From positions 58,487 through 122,486 of the forward strand of contig NZ_SDOY01000159.1 in the NCBI RefSeq assembly GCF_004117935.1: a DNA stretch of 64,000 bases. The letters are read 5' to 3'. The stretch comes from Streptomyces roseicoloratus (lineage in GTDB: Bacteria > Actinomycetota > Actinomycetes > Streptomycetales > Streptomycetaceae). Both the position numbers and the translations under genes were made by a program. Below, piece by piece: positions 31,781 to 40,581 of the stretch; the stretch's first letter is position 1, and the number at the start of each line of letters is the position of its first letter. The notes under the pieces are model-generated. The model saw only the letters and a list, made by a program, of their open reading frames with translations. It made no database searches and had not been told where the DNA came from.

Positions 31781-32824
31781 TCAACGGGATCGGGCCACCT
31801 GGGTCCGTACGGCGCCCATGCTGGCCGCGATGACGAGGCCGATGGCCAGCGCGTCGGCCAGGCCGAGGGCCTGGTGGAGGACGAGGAAGCCGGCGGTGGC
31901 GGCGATGGCCGGTTCCAGGCTCATGAGGATGGCGAAGGTGGGCGCGGGCAGGCGGCGCAGGGCGAGGAGTTCGAGGGTGTAGGGCAGGACGGAGGACATC
32001 AGGGCGACGCCGAGGCCGAGGCCGATCGTCGACGGTTCGAGCAGCTTGTCGCCGGCGGAGGCGATGCCGAAGGGCAGGCTGATGACCGCGCCGACGGCCA
32101 TCGCGAGGGCGAGGCCGTCGGCCTGCGGGAAGCGGCGGCCGGTGCGGGCGCTGAAGACGATGTACGCGGCCCACATGGCGCCCGCGGCGAGCGCGAATCC
32201 GGCGCCGGCCGGGTCGAGCCGGTCGAAGCCGCCGCCGTGGGCGCCGCTGAGCAGGACGACGCCGGCGAGGGCGAGTCCGGCCCACAGGAGGTTCACGAGG
32301 CGGCGGGAGGCGATGACGGAGAGGGCGAGCGGGCCGAGGACCTCGAGCGTGACGGCGGCGCCGAGCGGGATCCGGGCGACGGAGAGGTAGAACAGGATGT
32401 TCATGCCGGACATGGCGGCGCCGAAGGCGAGCACGGTGCCCCAGTCGGCGCGGCCGTAGCCGCGGACCCTGGGCCGGCAGGCGATCAGCAGGACGGCGGC
32501 GGCGAGCACGAGCCGCAGGGTGACGACGCCGAGGGCGCCGGCACGCGGCATGAGGAGCACGGCGACGGCGGAACCGAACTGCACGGACAGCCCGCCGGCG
32601 ACGACGAGCGCGACGGGCCCGAGGCGACGGGCGGCGCGGGGACCGCCGGAGGCGTCACCGGCGGACCCCGCCGGTCCGGGCGACCCGGCGGCGGGGATGG
32701 CGGAGGGTCCGGCGGCCGGGGCTGCCGGGCGGGCGGACATGTCCTTGACCGGGCTCTCCACCGGCGTGCTCCTCAGCCTTGCAGGGGTGCGGGGGCCACG
32801 GACGGCCACCACCGAAGGGTCCAT
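31781..32824 (-). CDS. EamA/RhtA-type DMT-family exporter
   Basis: A 347-residue membrane protein with ten hydrophobic segments and two EamA repeats, preceded by an unusual 65-residue Pro/Ala/Gly-rich cytoplasmic extension. Blocks such as GAAMSGMNILFYLSVARIPLG and LGPLALSVIASRR recall RhtA-type amino-acid or metabolite exporters. ATG 32824 follows GGAAGG. A LysR regulator is divergent, 190 bp away, and is the likely controller. Confidence 0.9.
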   Translation of the reverse strand: MDPSVVAVRGPRTPARLRSTPVESPVKDMSARPAAPAAGPSAIPAAGSPGPAGSAGDASGGPRAARRLGPVALVVAGGLSVQFGSAVAVLLMPRAGALGVVTLRLVLAAAVLLIACRPRVRGYGRADWGTVLAFGAAMSGMNILFYLSVARIPLGAAVTLEVLGPLALSVIASRRLVNLLWAGLALAGVVLLSGAHGGGFDRLDPAGAGFALAAGAMWAAYIVFSARTGRRFPQADGLALAMAVGAVISLPFGIASAGDKLLEPSTIGLGLGVALMSSVLPYTLELLALRRLPAPTFAILMSLEPAIAATAGFLVLHQALGLADALAIGLVIAASMGAVRTQVARSR

Positions 32825-33014
32825 CACACTGAACCTTCCGGTCCAGCATAATGGACCGCCCTCGAGGCCCCGCCCACGGCGGGCGGGCACCCGGAAGCCG
32901 GAAGACGGCGCCAGGAACCCCGACAGGACAGCTGAATCAGACCTTCCGCTTCACGCTACGACTCCGGGCGCGGCACCGGAAATGCCGATCGCACTGCGGT
33001 TATGCTCCGCACGC

Positions 33015-33881
33015 ATGAGCCGCACCAGCATCGAGCTCCGCCACCTGCGCTGCTTCCTGGCCATCGCGGAGGAGGGCAACCTGACCCGGGCCGCCGCGCG
33101 GATCCACCTCACCCAGCCCGCCGTGTCCCGGACGCTCGCGTCCCTGGAGAAGCAGCTCGGCGCCCGGCTCGTCGACCGCTCCACGCACCACCTCGCGCTG
33201 ACGCCCGAGGGCCGCGCCTTCCGGGACCGGGCGGCGGCGGCGATCGCCGCGTTCGACGCGGCCGTCGATCCGGGCCGGCTCCACCACCGCCCGCTCCGGC
33301 TGGGCCACGCCTGGTCGGCCTTCGGCCCGTACACCACGCCCCTCCTGCGCCGCTGGCAGCGGGAACACCCCGAGACCCCGCTCGAACTGCTCCGGATCGA
33401 CGACCGCACGGCGGGACTGCTGCGCGGCGAGGTGGACGCGGCACTGCTGCGCGGCCCCGTGGAGATCCCGGGCCTGGCGACCGAGCAACTGCTCACGGAA
33501 CCCCGCGTGGCCGCCGTCCCGGCCGACGGCCCGCTCGCCGCGCGCCCGGAACTCACCCTGGCGGACCTGGCGGCGGAGACGGCGATCCTGAACACGGTCT
33601 CCGGCGCGACCACCCTCGACCTCTGGCCGCCCGACGCGCGCCCCCGTACGACCCTCACCGTCGCCAACACCGACGACTGGCTGACGGCGATCGCGGCGGG
33701 CCGCGGCATCGGCGTCTCCTCGGCCTCGACGGCCACCCTCCACCCCCACCCCGGCGTCACCTACCGCCCCCTCCCCGACGCCCCGCCCCTCCCGCTCCTC
33801 CTGACCTGGCGGGAGGACTCCCCCCACCCGGCGACGAGGGCCCTGGCGGATCTGGCCCGAAGGGTCGCGGGCGAAGCCTGA
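33015..33881 (+). CDS. LysR-family transcriptional regulator
   Basis: A 288-residue LysR protein. The N-terminal HTH is ELRHLRCFLAIAEEGNLTRAAARIHLTQPAVSRTLASLEKQLGARLVDRS. The effector domain is of ordinary length, with LRLGHAWSAFGPYTTPLLRRW opening the first subdomain. It is transcribed divergently from the EamA exporter and probably activates it in response to an exported metabolite. ATG 33015 gives the usual short leader before the HTH. Confidence 0.93.
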   Translation: MSRTSIELRHLRCFLAIAEEGNLTRAAARIHLTQPAVSRTLASLEKQLGARLVDRSTHHLALTPEGRAFRDRAAAAIAAFDAAVDPGRLHHRPLRLGHAWSAFGPYTTPLLRRWQREHPETPLELLRIDDRTAGLLRGEVDAALLRGPVEIPGLATEQLLTEPRVAAVPADGPLAARPELTLADLAAETAILNTVSGATTLDLWPPDARPRTTLTVANTDDWLTAIAAGRGIGVSSASTATLHPHPGVTYRPLPDAPPLPLLLTWREDSPHPATRALADLARRVAGEA

Positions 33882-33919
33882 GGCCACGCCGTACGCGAAG
33901 ATCACCCACAAGGGTGGTC

Positions 33920-33936
33920 ATATGCCAAAGGCATAT
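33920..33936. promoter_or_regulatory. Perfect palindrome ATATGCC-AAA-GGCATAT
   Basis: A 17-bp perfect inverted repeat with 7-bp arms in an AT-richer patch, 34 bp before the chosen start of the PD-(D/E)XK-like gene. It could be an operator. It overlaps an alternative ATG at 33922. Confidence 0.5.
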
Positions 33937-33969
33937 TCCAACCCACCGAAGCGCCCCTACGTTCGCCCC

Positions 33970-34836
33970 ATGGTCACTTCCCCGCACGAGACCTCGCACC
34001 GGATCTTCCAGGACCGCCCCGAGCTCCTGCCCCCGGTCTTCGAGATCCTCGGCGTACCGCTGCCCAGAAAGGCCACGGTCGAGGTCATCAGTCCGGACGC
34101 CACCGAGATCCGCCCCCTGGAGCGTCGTGTCGACAGCGTTCTGCGCGTCGAACCGCCCGACGGCGACGGATTCCTCCTGACCATCGAGGCACAAGGCCGA
34201 AAGGACCGGGAGAAGGCGTCGAGCTGGACGTACTACCTGGGCTACCTCGGCGCCAAGTACGACCTCCCGGTCCTCCTGCTCGTGGTCTGCAAGGACCGCG
34301 CCACGGCGCGCTGGGCGGCAGGGCCGTTCCGCGGCGGCTACGGCACCTGGACGTCGATCGTCATCCACCCGCTGGTCCTCGGCCCGGACAACGTCCCGGT
34401 GATCACGGACGCGGCCGAGGCATCGCGGAACCTGGCCATGACGGCCTTCAGCGCGATGACTCATGGCACGCACCAGCAGGCCCCGGCCATACTGGAGGCA
34501 CTGGCACAGGCCTTGGGCACGGCCGACCAGGCCTCCTTCAAGTACTACTCGGAAATCATGGAGATCGGCCTGGGCAACACCCCGGCCAGGGACACCTGGA
34601 GGAAACTGATGGCTGTAGGGACCTACTTCCCGGGCCGGGGCACCCTGGTCGAGGAGACGTTCCTCGAAGGCAAGGCCGAAGGCAAGGCCGAGTCGATCCT
34701 GGCCGTGCTCGCGGCACGCGGCATCGACGTTCCCGAAGACGACGCCCGGCGGATCGCGGAGTGCACCGACACCAGGACCCTCGACCTGTGGCTCCAGCGG
34801 GCGGTCACGGCCGCGAGCGCGGCCGAGGTCTTCTGA
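33970..34836 (+). CDS. PD-(D/E)XK-like (Rpn/transposase-nuclease-type) protein
   Basis: A 288-residue member of a family common in Streptomyces. The region RRVDSVLRVEPPDGDGFLLTIEAQGRKDREKAS has the D...E-x-Q arrangement of PD-(D/E)XK nuclease-type folds, followed by YYLGYLGAKYDLPVLLLVVC. The C-terminal 70 residues (GTYFPGRGTLVEETFLEGKAEGKAE...) form a separate module that is repeated in the next reading frame. MVTSPHETSHRIFQ is taken as the N-terminus (ATG 33970) because relatives begin this way; ATG 33922 is an alternative. A nuclease role is inferred and not certain. Confidence 0.78.
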   Translation: MVTSPHETSHRIFQDRPELLPPVFEILGVPLPRKATVEVISPDATEIRPLERRVDSVLRVEPPDGDGFLLTIEAQGRKDREKASSWTYYLGYLGAKYDLPVLLLVVCKDRATARWAAGPFRGGYGTWTSIVIHPLVLGPDNVPVITDAAEASRNLAMTAFSAMTHGTHQQAPAILEALAQALGTADQASFKYYSEIMEIGLGNTPARDTWRKLMAVGTYFPGRGTLVEETFLEGKAEGKAESILAVLAARGIDVPEDDARRIAECTDTRTLDLWLQRAVTAASAAEVF

Positions 34837-35201
34837 TGGCGCGCTCCACGGGCACCTGTTACCCCGGCCGGGGCACGTTCGTCGAGGAGACATATCTCAA
34901 GGGCAAGGCGCACGGCCTCAGTGATTCCGTGCTGCGCGTGTTCGCCGTGCGGGGTCTCGTGCTGCCCGATGCCGTGGCCGAGCACATCCACGACTGCACC
35001 GACCTCGACACGCTCCACTGGTGGCTCGAACACGCCGCCACCGTGGAACCGCCCGCCCTCGCGGACGTGACGGAAGCAGACGCGACCGCCGGGGCCTGCG
35101 GAGAGGGCCCCGGTGAGAAACGTCAGTCCGCCGAGTCTTCCCCATGGCCCTCGTCTTCCCCATGGCCCTCGCCGTCCCCGTGGCCCTCGCCGTCCCCGTA
35201 G
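34836..35201 (+). pseudogene. Truncated second copy of the PD-(D/E)XK-family C-terminal module
   Basis: The stretch GTCYPGRGTFVEETYLKGKAHGLSDSVLRVF, then DCTDLDTLHWWLEHAA, parallels GTYFPGRGTLVEETFLEGKAEG and ECTDTRTLDLWLQRAV of the preceding gene. Only the C-terminal 75 or so residues are kept, with no nuclease core. An ATG overlaps the upstream stop (TGATG), so a 121-residue product could be made. Its last 26 codons run into a Ser-Pro-Trp repeat antisense to the 3' end of the oxidoreductase gene. Best read as a deletion remnant of a tandem duplicate. Confidence 0.72.
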
Positions 35202-38101
35202 CCCTCGTCCAGCGCCTCCGCCAGCACCTCCGCCACGTGGCGCGGGTGCCGTTCCGGTGCCAGGTGGGTGATCTGGGTGCGGCAGGAGAAACCGTCGGCG
35301 AGGGTGAGGGCGTCGGGAGGGGCCGCGTGGAGGGACGGGAGGAGCTGGTCCTCGGCGCAGGCGACGGAGACCTCGTAGTGGCCCGGTTCGAAGCCGAAGT
35401 TGCCCGCGAGACCGCAGCAGCCGCCCGCCGGTTCGCCCACCAGGCCCGCCCGTTCCCGTAGCCGGCGGTCCGCCGCGTCGCCCAGGACCGCGTGCTGGTG
35501 ACAGTGGGTCTGGCCGGTGACGGGGCGGGCGACGCGCGGCGGCGCCCAGTCCGGCGCGAGTTCCTCCAGCGCCTCCGCGAAGGTGCGCACCGCCCCCGCC
35601 AGCCGCGCCGCGCGCGGGTCGTCCGGCAGCAGCTCCGGCAGGTCGGCGCGCAGGGCCGCCGCACAGGACGGTTCCAGGACCACCACCGGCCCCTCCACGT
35701 CCGCCATGACGTCGAGGGTGCGGCGCATCACCCGCCGCGCCGCCGCCGGCCGGCCCGTCGACACGTAGGTGAGCCCGCAGCACACCCGCCCCGGCGGCAG
35801 CGCGATCCCGAGGCCCGCGGCCTCCAGGACCCGCACCGCCGCCGCGCCCACCTGCGGCGCCAGATGGTCGGTGAAGGTGTCCGGCCACAGCGTGAGGACC
35901 GGCGGGCGGCCCGAGGCCCGTTCCCCGAACCACGACACGAAGGACCGCTCCGCCACCCTCGGCAGCGGCCGCTCCGGCGTGACGCCCGCCAGCCGCGCCG
36001 CGAACGGCAGCCGCGTCGCCGCGTTCAGGCCCGTACCGAACCGGTCGAGCAGCCGCGGCAGACCGCCCATCGTCCAGTGCGCCCGCGGCCGCTTCCACGG
36101 CCGCCCCGCGTAGTACCCGGCCAGGAACTCCGTCTTGTACGCGGCCATGTCGACGCCCACCGGGCAGTCGCTGCGGCAGCCCTTGCACGACAGGCACAGG
36201 TCCAGCGCGTCCCTGACCTCCTCCGACCGCAGCCCGTCCGTGACGATCTCCCCGAGCGCCATCTCGTGGAGCAGCCGCGCCCGGCCGCGCGTGGAGTGCT
36301 TCTCCTCCCCCGTCGCACGGTACGAGGGGCACATCACCCCCGGACCCGAACCCGGGCCCTCCACCCGGCACTTGGCCACGCCGACACAGCGCGCGACCTC
36401 CCGGCCGAGCCCCACCAGCGGCAGCCCTTCGAACCGCAGCCCGGAGTCCAGCGGCTCCGGCCGCACCAGCACGCCCGGGTTCAGACCGCCGTCCGGGTCC
36501 CACAGGTCCTTCACCTCGCCGAACAGGGCGACGAGCTCGTCCCCGTACATCCTCGGCAGCAGCTCCGCCCGCGCCTTCCCGTCCCCGTGCTCGCCGGACA
36601 GCGAACCCCCGTGCGCCACCACGAGGTCGGCCACCGCCTCCGAGAACTCCCGGAAACGGCCCACGCCTTCACCCGTCCACAGGTCGAAGTCGATCCGGAC
36701 GTGGACGCAACCGTCACCGAAGTGCCCGTACGGCGTGCCGCACAGCCCGAACTCCGCCAACAGGCCCCGGAACTCCCGCAGATACGCCCCGAGCCGGGCC
36801 GGCGGCACCGCGCAGTCCTCCCACCCGGGCCACGCCTCCGCGCCGTCCGGCATCCTCGTCGCCGTCCCCGCCGCGTCCTCCCGGATCCGCCACAGCGCCC
36901 GCTGCCCGGCGGGATCGGTGACCCGTACGGAGTCCAGCGCGTCCGCCGCCCGTACGAGCTCCGCCGCCGCCCCGTGCCCGTCCACCTCCACGAACAGCCA
37001 CGCGCCGCCCCGCGGCAGTCCCTCCGCGCCCCGGCCGCGCACCAGGTCCGCGGCCATCCCCTCCACGGTCAGCGGCCGGTACGGCAACAGGCCGGCCGCC
37101 GCGTCGGCCGCCGCGCCCTCGTCCGCGTACCCGAGGACCACCAGCACCGGCTCCGCCGGCAGCGGCACCAGCCGCACCACCGCCTCCGTGAGCACCCCGA
37201 GCGTGCCCTCGCTGCCGCAGAAGGAACGGGCCACGTCCGCGCCCCGCTCGGGCAGCAGCGCGTCGAGCGCGTACCCGGAGATGCGGCGCGGCAGCCCGGC
37301 CGGATAACCGGTCCGCAGCAGCGCCGTCCGGCCCGCCACCAGCTCCCGCAGCCCGGCGGGCGCGCCCCGCCACTCCGGCCCGAGGCGCAGCCGCCGTCCG
37401 TCGTAGGTGACGACGTCCAGCTCCCGCACGTTGTCGGCCGTCGTGCCCCAGGCCACCGAGTGCGCGCCGCACGCGTTGTTGCCGATCATTCCGCCGAGGG
37501 TGCAGCGGCTGTGCGTGGACGGGTCGGGGCCGAACGTCAGCCCGTACGGGCGGGCCGCCGCCCGCAGCCGGTCGAGCACGAGACCCGGCCGGACGACGGC
37601 CGTACGCGCCTCGGGGTCGACCGCCACCAGGTCACCCATGTGGCGGGTGAAGTCGAGCACGACACCCGTGCCGGTGGCCTGCCCGCCGATGGAGGTGCCG
37701 CCGCCGCGGGCGACGACCGGCACGCCGTGCGCACGGCAGACCGCCAGCGCGGCGGCGACGTCGTCGGCGTCACGCGGGGCGACGACGCCGAGCGGGACGC
37801 GCCGGTAGTTCGAGGCGTCCATCGAGGTCAGCGCGCGTGCGGCCACGGAGAAGTCGACGTCACCGGCGACGGCGGCGCGCAGCTCGCGCGCGAGCGCGGC
37901 GGCCGAACCGGCGGATGCGGTCGAACCGGCGACCGCGGCAGCGACCGGGGCAGCGGCACTGGCGACGGCAGCCGCATCCGCCGCCCCAGCCCCAGCCCCA
38001 GCCCCAGCCCCAGCCCCAGCCCCAGCCCCAGCCCCAGCCGGAGTCTCCGCCCCGGAACCCGTCCCCGGCCCTTGTCCGATCCCGTTCTCGTGTGATCCCA
38101 C
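35123..38101 (-). CDS. FAD-binding oxidase fused to Fe-S/CCG module (D-2-hydroxyacid dehydrogenase type)
   Basis: A 992-residue fusion. The FAD_binding_4 part begins near residue 100 (CRAHGVPVVARGGGTSIGGQATG) with GGMIGNNACGAHSVAWG; the FAD oxidase C-domain ends with SGEHGDGKARAELLPRM. Then come Fe-S motifs (DLCLSCKGCRSDCPVGVDM) and two CCG motifs (CCGLTYVSTGR, CCGLAGNFGFE) as in GlpC/HdrD. Such proteins oxidise D-lactate or D-2-hydroxyglutarate and pass electrons to a membrane acceptor. Oddities are an Ala-Gly N-terminal repeat coded by a hexamer tract and a Gly/His/Glu-repeat tail. The start GTG 38101 is uncertain. Confidence 0.88.
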   Translation of the reverse strand: MGSHENGIGQGPGTGSGAETPAGAGAGAGAGAGAGAGAGAADAAAVASAAAPVAAAVAGSTASAGSAAALARELRAAVAGDVDFSVAARALTSMDASNYRRVPLGVVAPRDADDVAAALAVCRAHGVPVVARGGGTSIGGQATGTGVVLDFTRHMGDLVAVDPEARTAVVRPGLVLDRLRAAARPYGLTFGPDPSTHSRCTLGGMIGNNACGAHSVAWGTTADNVRELDVVTYDGRRLRLGPEWRGAPAGLRELVAGRTALLRTGYPAGLPRRISGYALDALLPERGADVARSFCGSEGTLGVLTEAVVRLVPLPAEPVLVVLGYADEGAAADAAAGLLPYRPLTVEGMAADLVRGRGAEGLPRGGAWLFVEVDGHGAAAELVRAADALDSVRVTDPAGQRALWRIREDAAGTATRMPDGAEAWPGWEDCAVPPARLGAYLREFRGLLAEFGLCGTPYGHFGDGCVHVRIDFDLWTGEGVGRFREFSEAVADLVVAHGGSLSGEHGDGKARAELLPRMYGDELVALFGEVKDLWDPDGGLNPGVLVRPEPLDSGLRFEGLPLVGLGREVARCVGVAKCRVEGPGSGPGVMCPSYRATGEEKHSTRGRARLLHEMALGEIVTDGLRSEEVRDALDLCLSCKGCRSDCPVGVDMAAYKTEFLAGYYAGRPWKRPRAHWTMGGLPRLLDRFGTGLNAATRLPFAARLAGVTPERPLPRVAERSFVSWFGERASGRPPVLTLWPDTFTDHLAPQVGAAAVRVLEAAGLGIALPPGRVCCGLTYVSTGRPAAARRVMRRTLDVMADVEGPVVVLEPSCAAALRADLPELLPDDPRAARLAGAVRTFAEALEELAPDWAPPRVARPVTGQTHCHQHAVLGDAADRRLRERAGLVGEPAGGCCGLAGNFGFEPGHYEVSVACAEDQLLPSLHAAPPDALTLADGFSCRTQITHLAPERHPRHVAEVLAEALDEGYGDGEGHGDGEGHGEDEGHGEDSAD
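37983..38036. repeat. Nine tandem GCCCCA hexamers
   Basis: Nine perfect copies of GCCCCA run from 37983 to 38036. On the minus strand they encode (Ala-Gly)n near the N-terminus of the FAD/Fe-S oxidoreductase. Hexamer runs slip readily without breaking the frame, so copy number probably varies. Confidence 0.95.
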
Positions 38102-38169
38102 GACTACACAGTGTCTCAGCCGTTGTCTCATCCGGCGGACATCCCTCAGCCCCGGCTTGCCCGAACCGA

Positions 38170-38182
38170 TACGCTCCGCCTC
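38170..38182 (+). promoter_or_regulatory. Probable -10 of a leaderless serC transcript
   Basis: TACGCT (38170-38175) ends seven bases before the GTG start at 38183, and no Shine-Dalgarno sequence precedes it. In actinobacteria this spacing places the transcription start at or next to the start codon. Confidence 0.5.
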
Positions 38183-39301
38183 GTGGCCGATATCCAGATT
38201 CCCGCTGACATCAAGCCCGCCGATGGCCGTTTCGGCGCGGGCCCCTCCAAGGTGCGTACGGAGGCGCTGGACGCCCTGGCCGCCACCGGCACCTCGCTCC
38301 TCGGTACCTCTCACCGCCAGGCTCCGGTCAAGAACCTGGTCGGCGAGGTGCGTGCCGGCATCCGTGACCTCTTCTCGCTCCCCGAGGGCTACGAGGTGAT
38401 CCTGGGCAACGGCGGGTCGACCGCCTTCTGGGACATCGCGACCCACGGCCTGATCGAGAACAAGTCGCAGCACCTCACCTTCGGCGAGTTCTCCTCCAAG
38501 TTCGCGAAGGCCGCGAAGCTGGCCCCCTGGCTGGCCGAGCCGACCGTGATCTCCTCCGACCCGGGCACCCACCCGGAGCCGGTGGCCGAGGCGGGCGTCG
38601 ACGTCTACGCCTACACCCACAACGAGACCTCCACCGGTGTCGCCGCCCCGCTGAAGCGGGTCGCGGGCGCCGACGAGGGCGCACTCGTCCTCGTGGACGC
38701 GACCTCGGGCGCCGGCGGTCTGCCGGTCGACATCACCGAGACCGACGTCTACTACTTCGCCCCGCAGAAGTCCTTCGCCGCCGACGGCGGCCTGTGGCTC
38801 GCGGCGTTCTCGCCGGCGGCCCTGGAGCGCGCGGCCCGCGTCCACGCCTCCGGCCGCCACGTCCCGGAGTTCTTCAGCCTGCCGACCGCGATCGACAACT
38901 CGCTGAAGAACCAGACGTACAACACCCCGGCACTCGCCACCCTCTTCCTGCTGAACGAGCAGCTGAAGTGGATCAACGGCCAGGGCGGCCTCGACTGGGC
39001 CGTGGCCCGGACGAAGGAGTCCTCGGACGCGCTGTACGGCTGGGCCGAGGAGTCCAAGTACGCGACGCCGTTCGTCACCGACCCGGCGAAGCGCTCGCAG
39101 GTCATCGGCACGATCGACTTCGCGGACGAGATCGACGCGGCGGCCGTCGCCAAGGCGCTGCGCGCCAACGGCATCGTGGACACCGAGCCCTACCGCAAGC
39201 TGGGCCGCAACCAGCTGCGCATCGCGATGTTCCCGGCGATCGACCCGGCGGACGTGCGGGCGCTGACGGCCTGCATCGACTACGTGATCGAGAAGCTGTA
39301 G
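38183..39301 (+). CDS. serC: Phosphoserine aminotransferase
   Basis: A 372-residue PLP enzyme of the actinobacterial SerC type that makes phosphoserine from 3-phosphohydroxypyruvate and glutamate. DIQIPADIKPADGRFGAGPSKVR at the N-terminus, EVILGNGGSTAFWDIATHGL, VDATSGAGGLPVDI and YFAPQKSFAADGGLW are diagnostic; Lys in QKSF holds the PLP. The gene diverges from the FAD/Fe-S oxidoreductase with only 81 bp between starts. It appears leaderless. A strong hairpin at 39347-39391 follows. Confidence 0.95.
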   Translation: MADIQIPADIKPADGRFGAGPSKVRTEALDALAATGTSLLGTSHRQAPVKNLVGEVRAGIRDLFSLPEGYEVILGNGGSTAFWDIATHGLIENKSQHLTFGEFSSKFAKAAKLAPWLAEPTVISSDPGTHPEPVAEAGVDVYAYTHNETSTGVAAPLKRVAGADEGALVLVDATSGAGGLPVDITETDVYYFAPQKSFAADGGLWLAAFSPAALERAARVHASGRHVPEFFSLPTAIDNSLKNQTYNTPALATLFLLNEQLKWINGQGGLDWAVARTKESSDALYGWAEESKYATPFVTDPAKRSQVIGTIDFADEIDAAAVAKALRANGIVDTEPYRKLGRNQLRIAMFPAIDPADVRALTACIDYVIEKL

Positions 39302-39346
39302 CAGCGGGAGGAGGCGCGAGGGGGAACCCTTCGCACCCCGCCCGCA

Positions 39347-39391
39347 CGAGGGGCCCGGCACGGACCGCACGGTCCGCGGCCGGGCCCCTCG
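39347..39391. terminator. Strong hairpin terminator after serC
   Basis: CGAGGGGCCCGGC pairs with GCCGGGCCCCTCG, enclosing a nested GGACCG/CGGTCC stem. It separates serC from the convergent beta-propeller gene ending at 39416. Confidence 0.88.
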
Positions 39392-39415
39392 CCCATGCCG
39401 CTCACGGCTGCGGCG

Positions 39416-40489
39416 TCACTCCCCGCGCCGGAACATCCGCTTCAGCCCCACCACGACGACGGTGGCCAGACCGAGGATGACGACGCCGAGGCTGAAGTCC
39501 CCCTGCTCGCCACCGCCTCCGCCGCTCGCGGAGGGACCCGAGGGCCCGGCGGAGCCGGCGCCCGGCGCGTGCGGACCGCCGGAGGCACCGGACGTGCCGG
39601 CGCCGCCGGACGAGCCCGACCCGTTCGTGTCACCGCCCCGCGACGACGACCCGCCGTCCCGCCCGTCCCCGCTCCCGCCCTGGCGCTCGACGCGGATCAC
39701 CCGGCTCCCCCGCCCCTCCGCGCCGAACATCAGCGCCGAGCCGTCCCTCGTGTACGTCACCGACTCCGCCTGGCCCTGGAACGGCGCGCCGACGGAGGTG
39801 CCGTCGTCGCCGAGGCGGCCGTCCTTCCACGCGTACTCCCGGGCCAGGAGGTAGCCGCGCAGGACCAGCCGGCCGCCGTCCGGCGAGAAGGCGCCGTCGG
39901 TCACCCAGGGGACGTCCCCGATGCGCCGGAAGACGTTGGTGCGGGAGGCGTCGAGCCGCTCGGGGCCGGCGTAGAGACCGCCGCCGTCCTCGTTCTTGCT
40001 GGCGATGTAGACCCGGCCGGTCTTCGGATGCACCATCAGGGCCTCCGCGTTGCGGGGCCCGTCGGCGTACTCCACGTCGTACTGGGTGGCCCGTACGGTC
40101 TGGTCGCGCAGCTGCTTCGGCTCGGGGAAGCGGTAGATCCAGACGTGGTCCCACGAGCCGTCGAGGTTGTCGCCGATGTCGCCGACGTAGATGTCGCCGT
40201 CCGGGCCGACGGAGATGGCCTCCATGTCGCGGGGCGTGCCGACCCCGGTCAGGGTGAGGGTCGCGACGGTCTTTCCCGTACGGGAGTCGATGCCGTAGAT
40301 CAGGGGCGCGTCCTGGTCGTTGTGCGTCCAGTAGACGCCGGGGTGGGCACGGCTGGCGGCGAGGCCGCTGGACTCGGTGATCCGGGGATCCTGGACGGTG
40401 AAGTCCCGGTCGGCGTCCGCGGCGCCCGCGGGGGCGGCCGTCAGTCCGATGAGGGCCGCCGTTCCCAGGACGCACAGAGCAGTTCGCAT
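39416..40489 (-). CDS. Exported beta-propeller-like protein with C-terminal membrane anchor
   Basis: A 357-residue secreted protein. The signal peptide is MRTALCVLGTAALIGLTAAPAGAADA (cleavage near residue 24-26). The body has repeated blade-like segments (YWTHNDQDAPLIYGIDSRTGKTVATLTL, DGDIYVGDIGDNLDG, RVYIASKNEDGGGLY) as in WD40-like/NHL propellers. A 60-residue Gly/Ser/Pro-rich linker then leads to a single membrane helix LGVVILGLATVVVVGL and the basic tail KRMFRRGE. It is probably cell-surface anchored. The function is unknown. Confidence 0.85.
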   Translation of the reverse strand: MRTALCVLGTAALIGLTAAPAGAADADRDFTVQDPRITESSGLAASRAHPGVYWTHNDQDAPLIYGIDSRTGKTVATLTLTGVGTPRDMEAISVGPDGDIYVGDIGDNLDGSWDHVWIYRFPEPKQLRDQTVRATQYDVEYADGPRNAEALMVHPKTGRVYIASKNEDGGGLYAGPERLDASRTNVFRRIGDVPWVTDGAFSPDGGRLVLRGYLLAREYAWKDGRLGDDGTSVGAPFQGQAESVTYTRDGSALMFGAEGRGSRVIRVERQGGSGDGRDGGSSSRGGDTNGSGSSGGAGTSGASGGPHAPGAGSAGPSGPSASGGGGGEQGDFSLGVVILGLATVVVVGLKRMFRRGE

Positions 40490-40581
40490 GCCGACCAGCC
40501 TGCCACGGCGGCGGCCGCGGCGGCGCGTGGTGTCGGGGGTCACGTCGCCGCCGCGGCCGGGCGTCGGTGATGATGTGCCCC

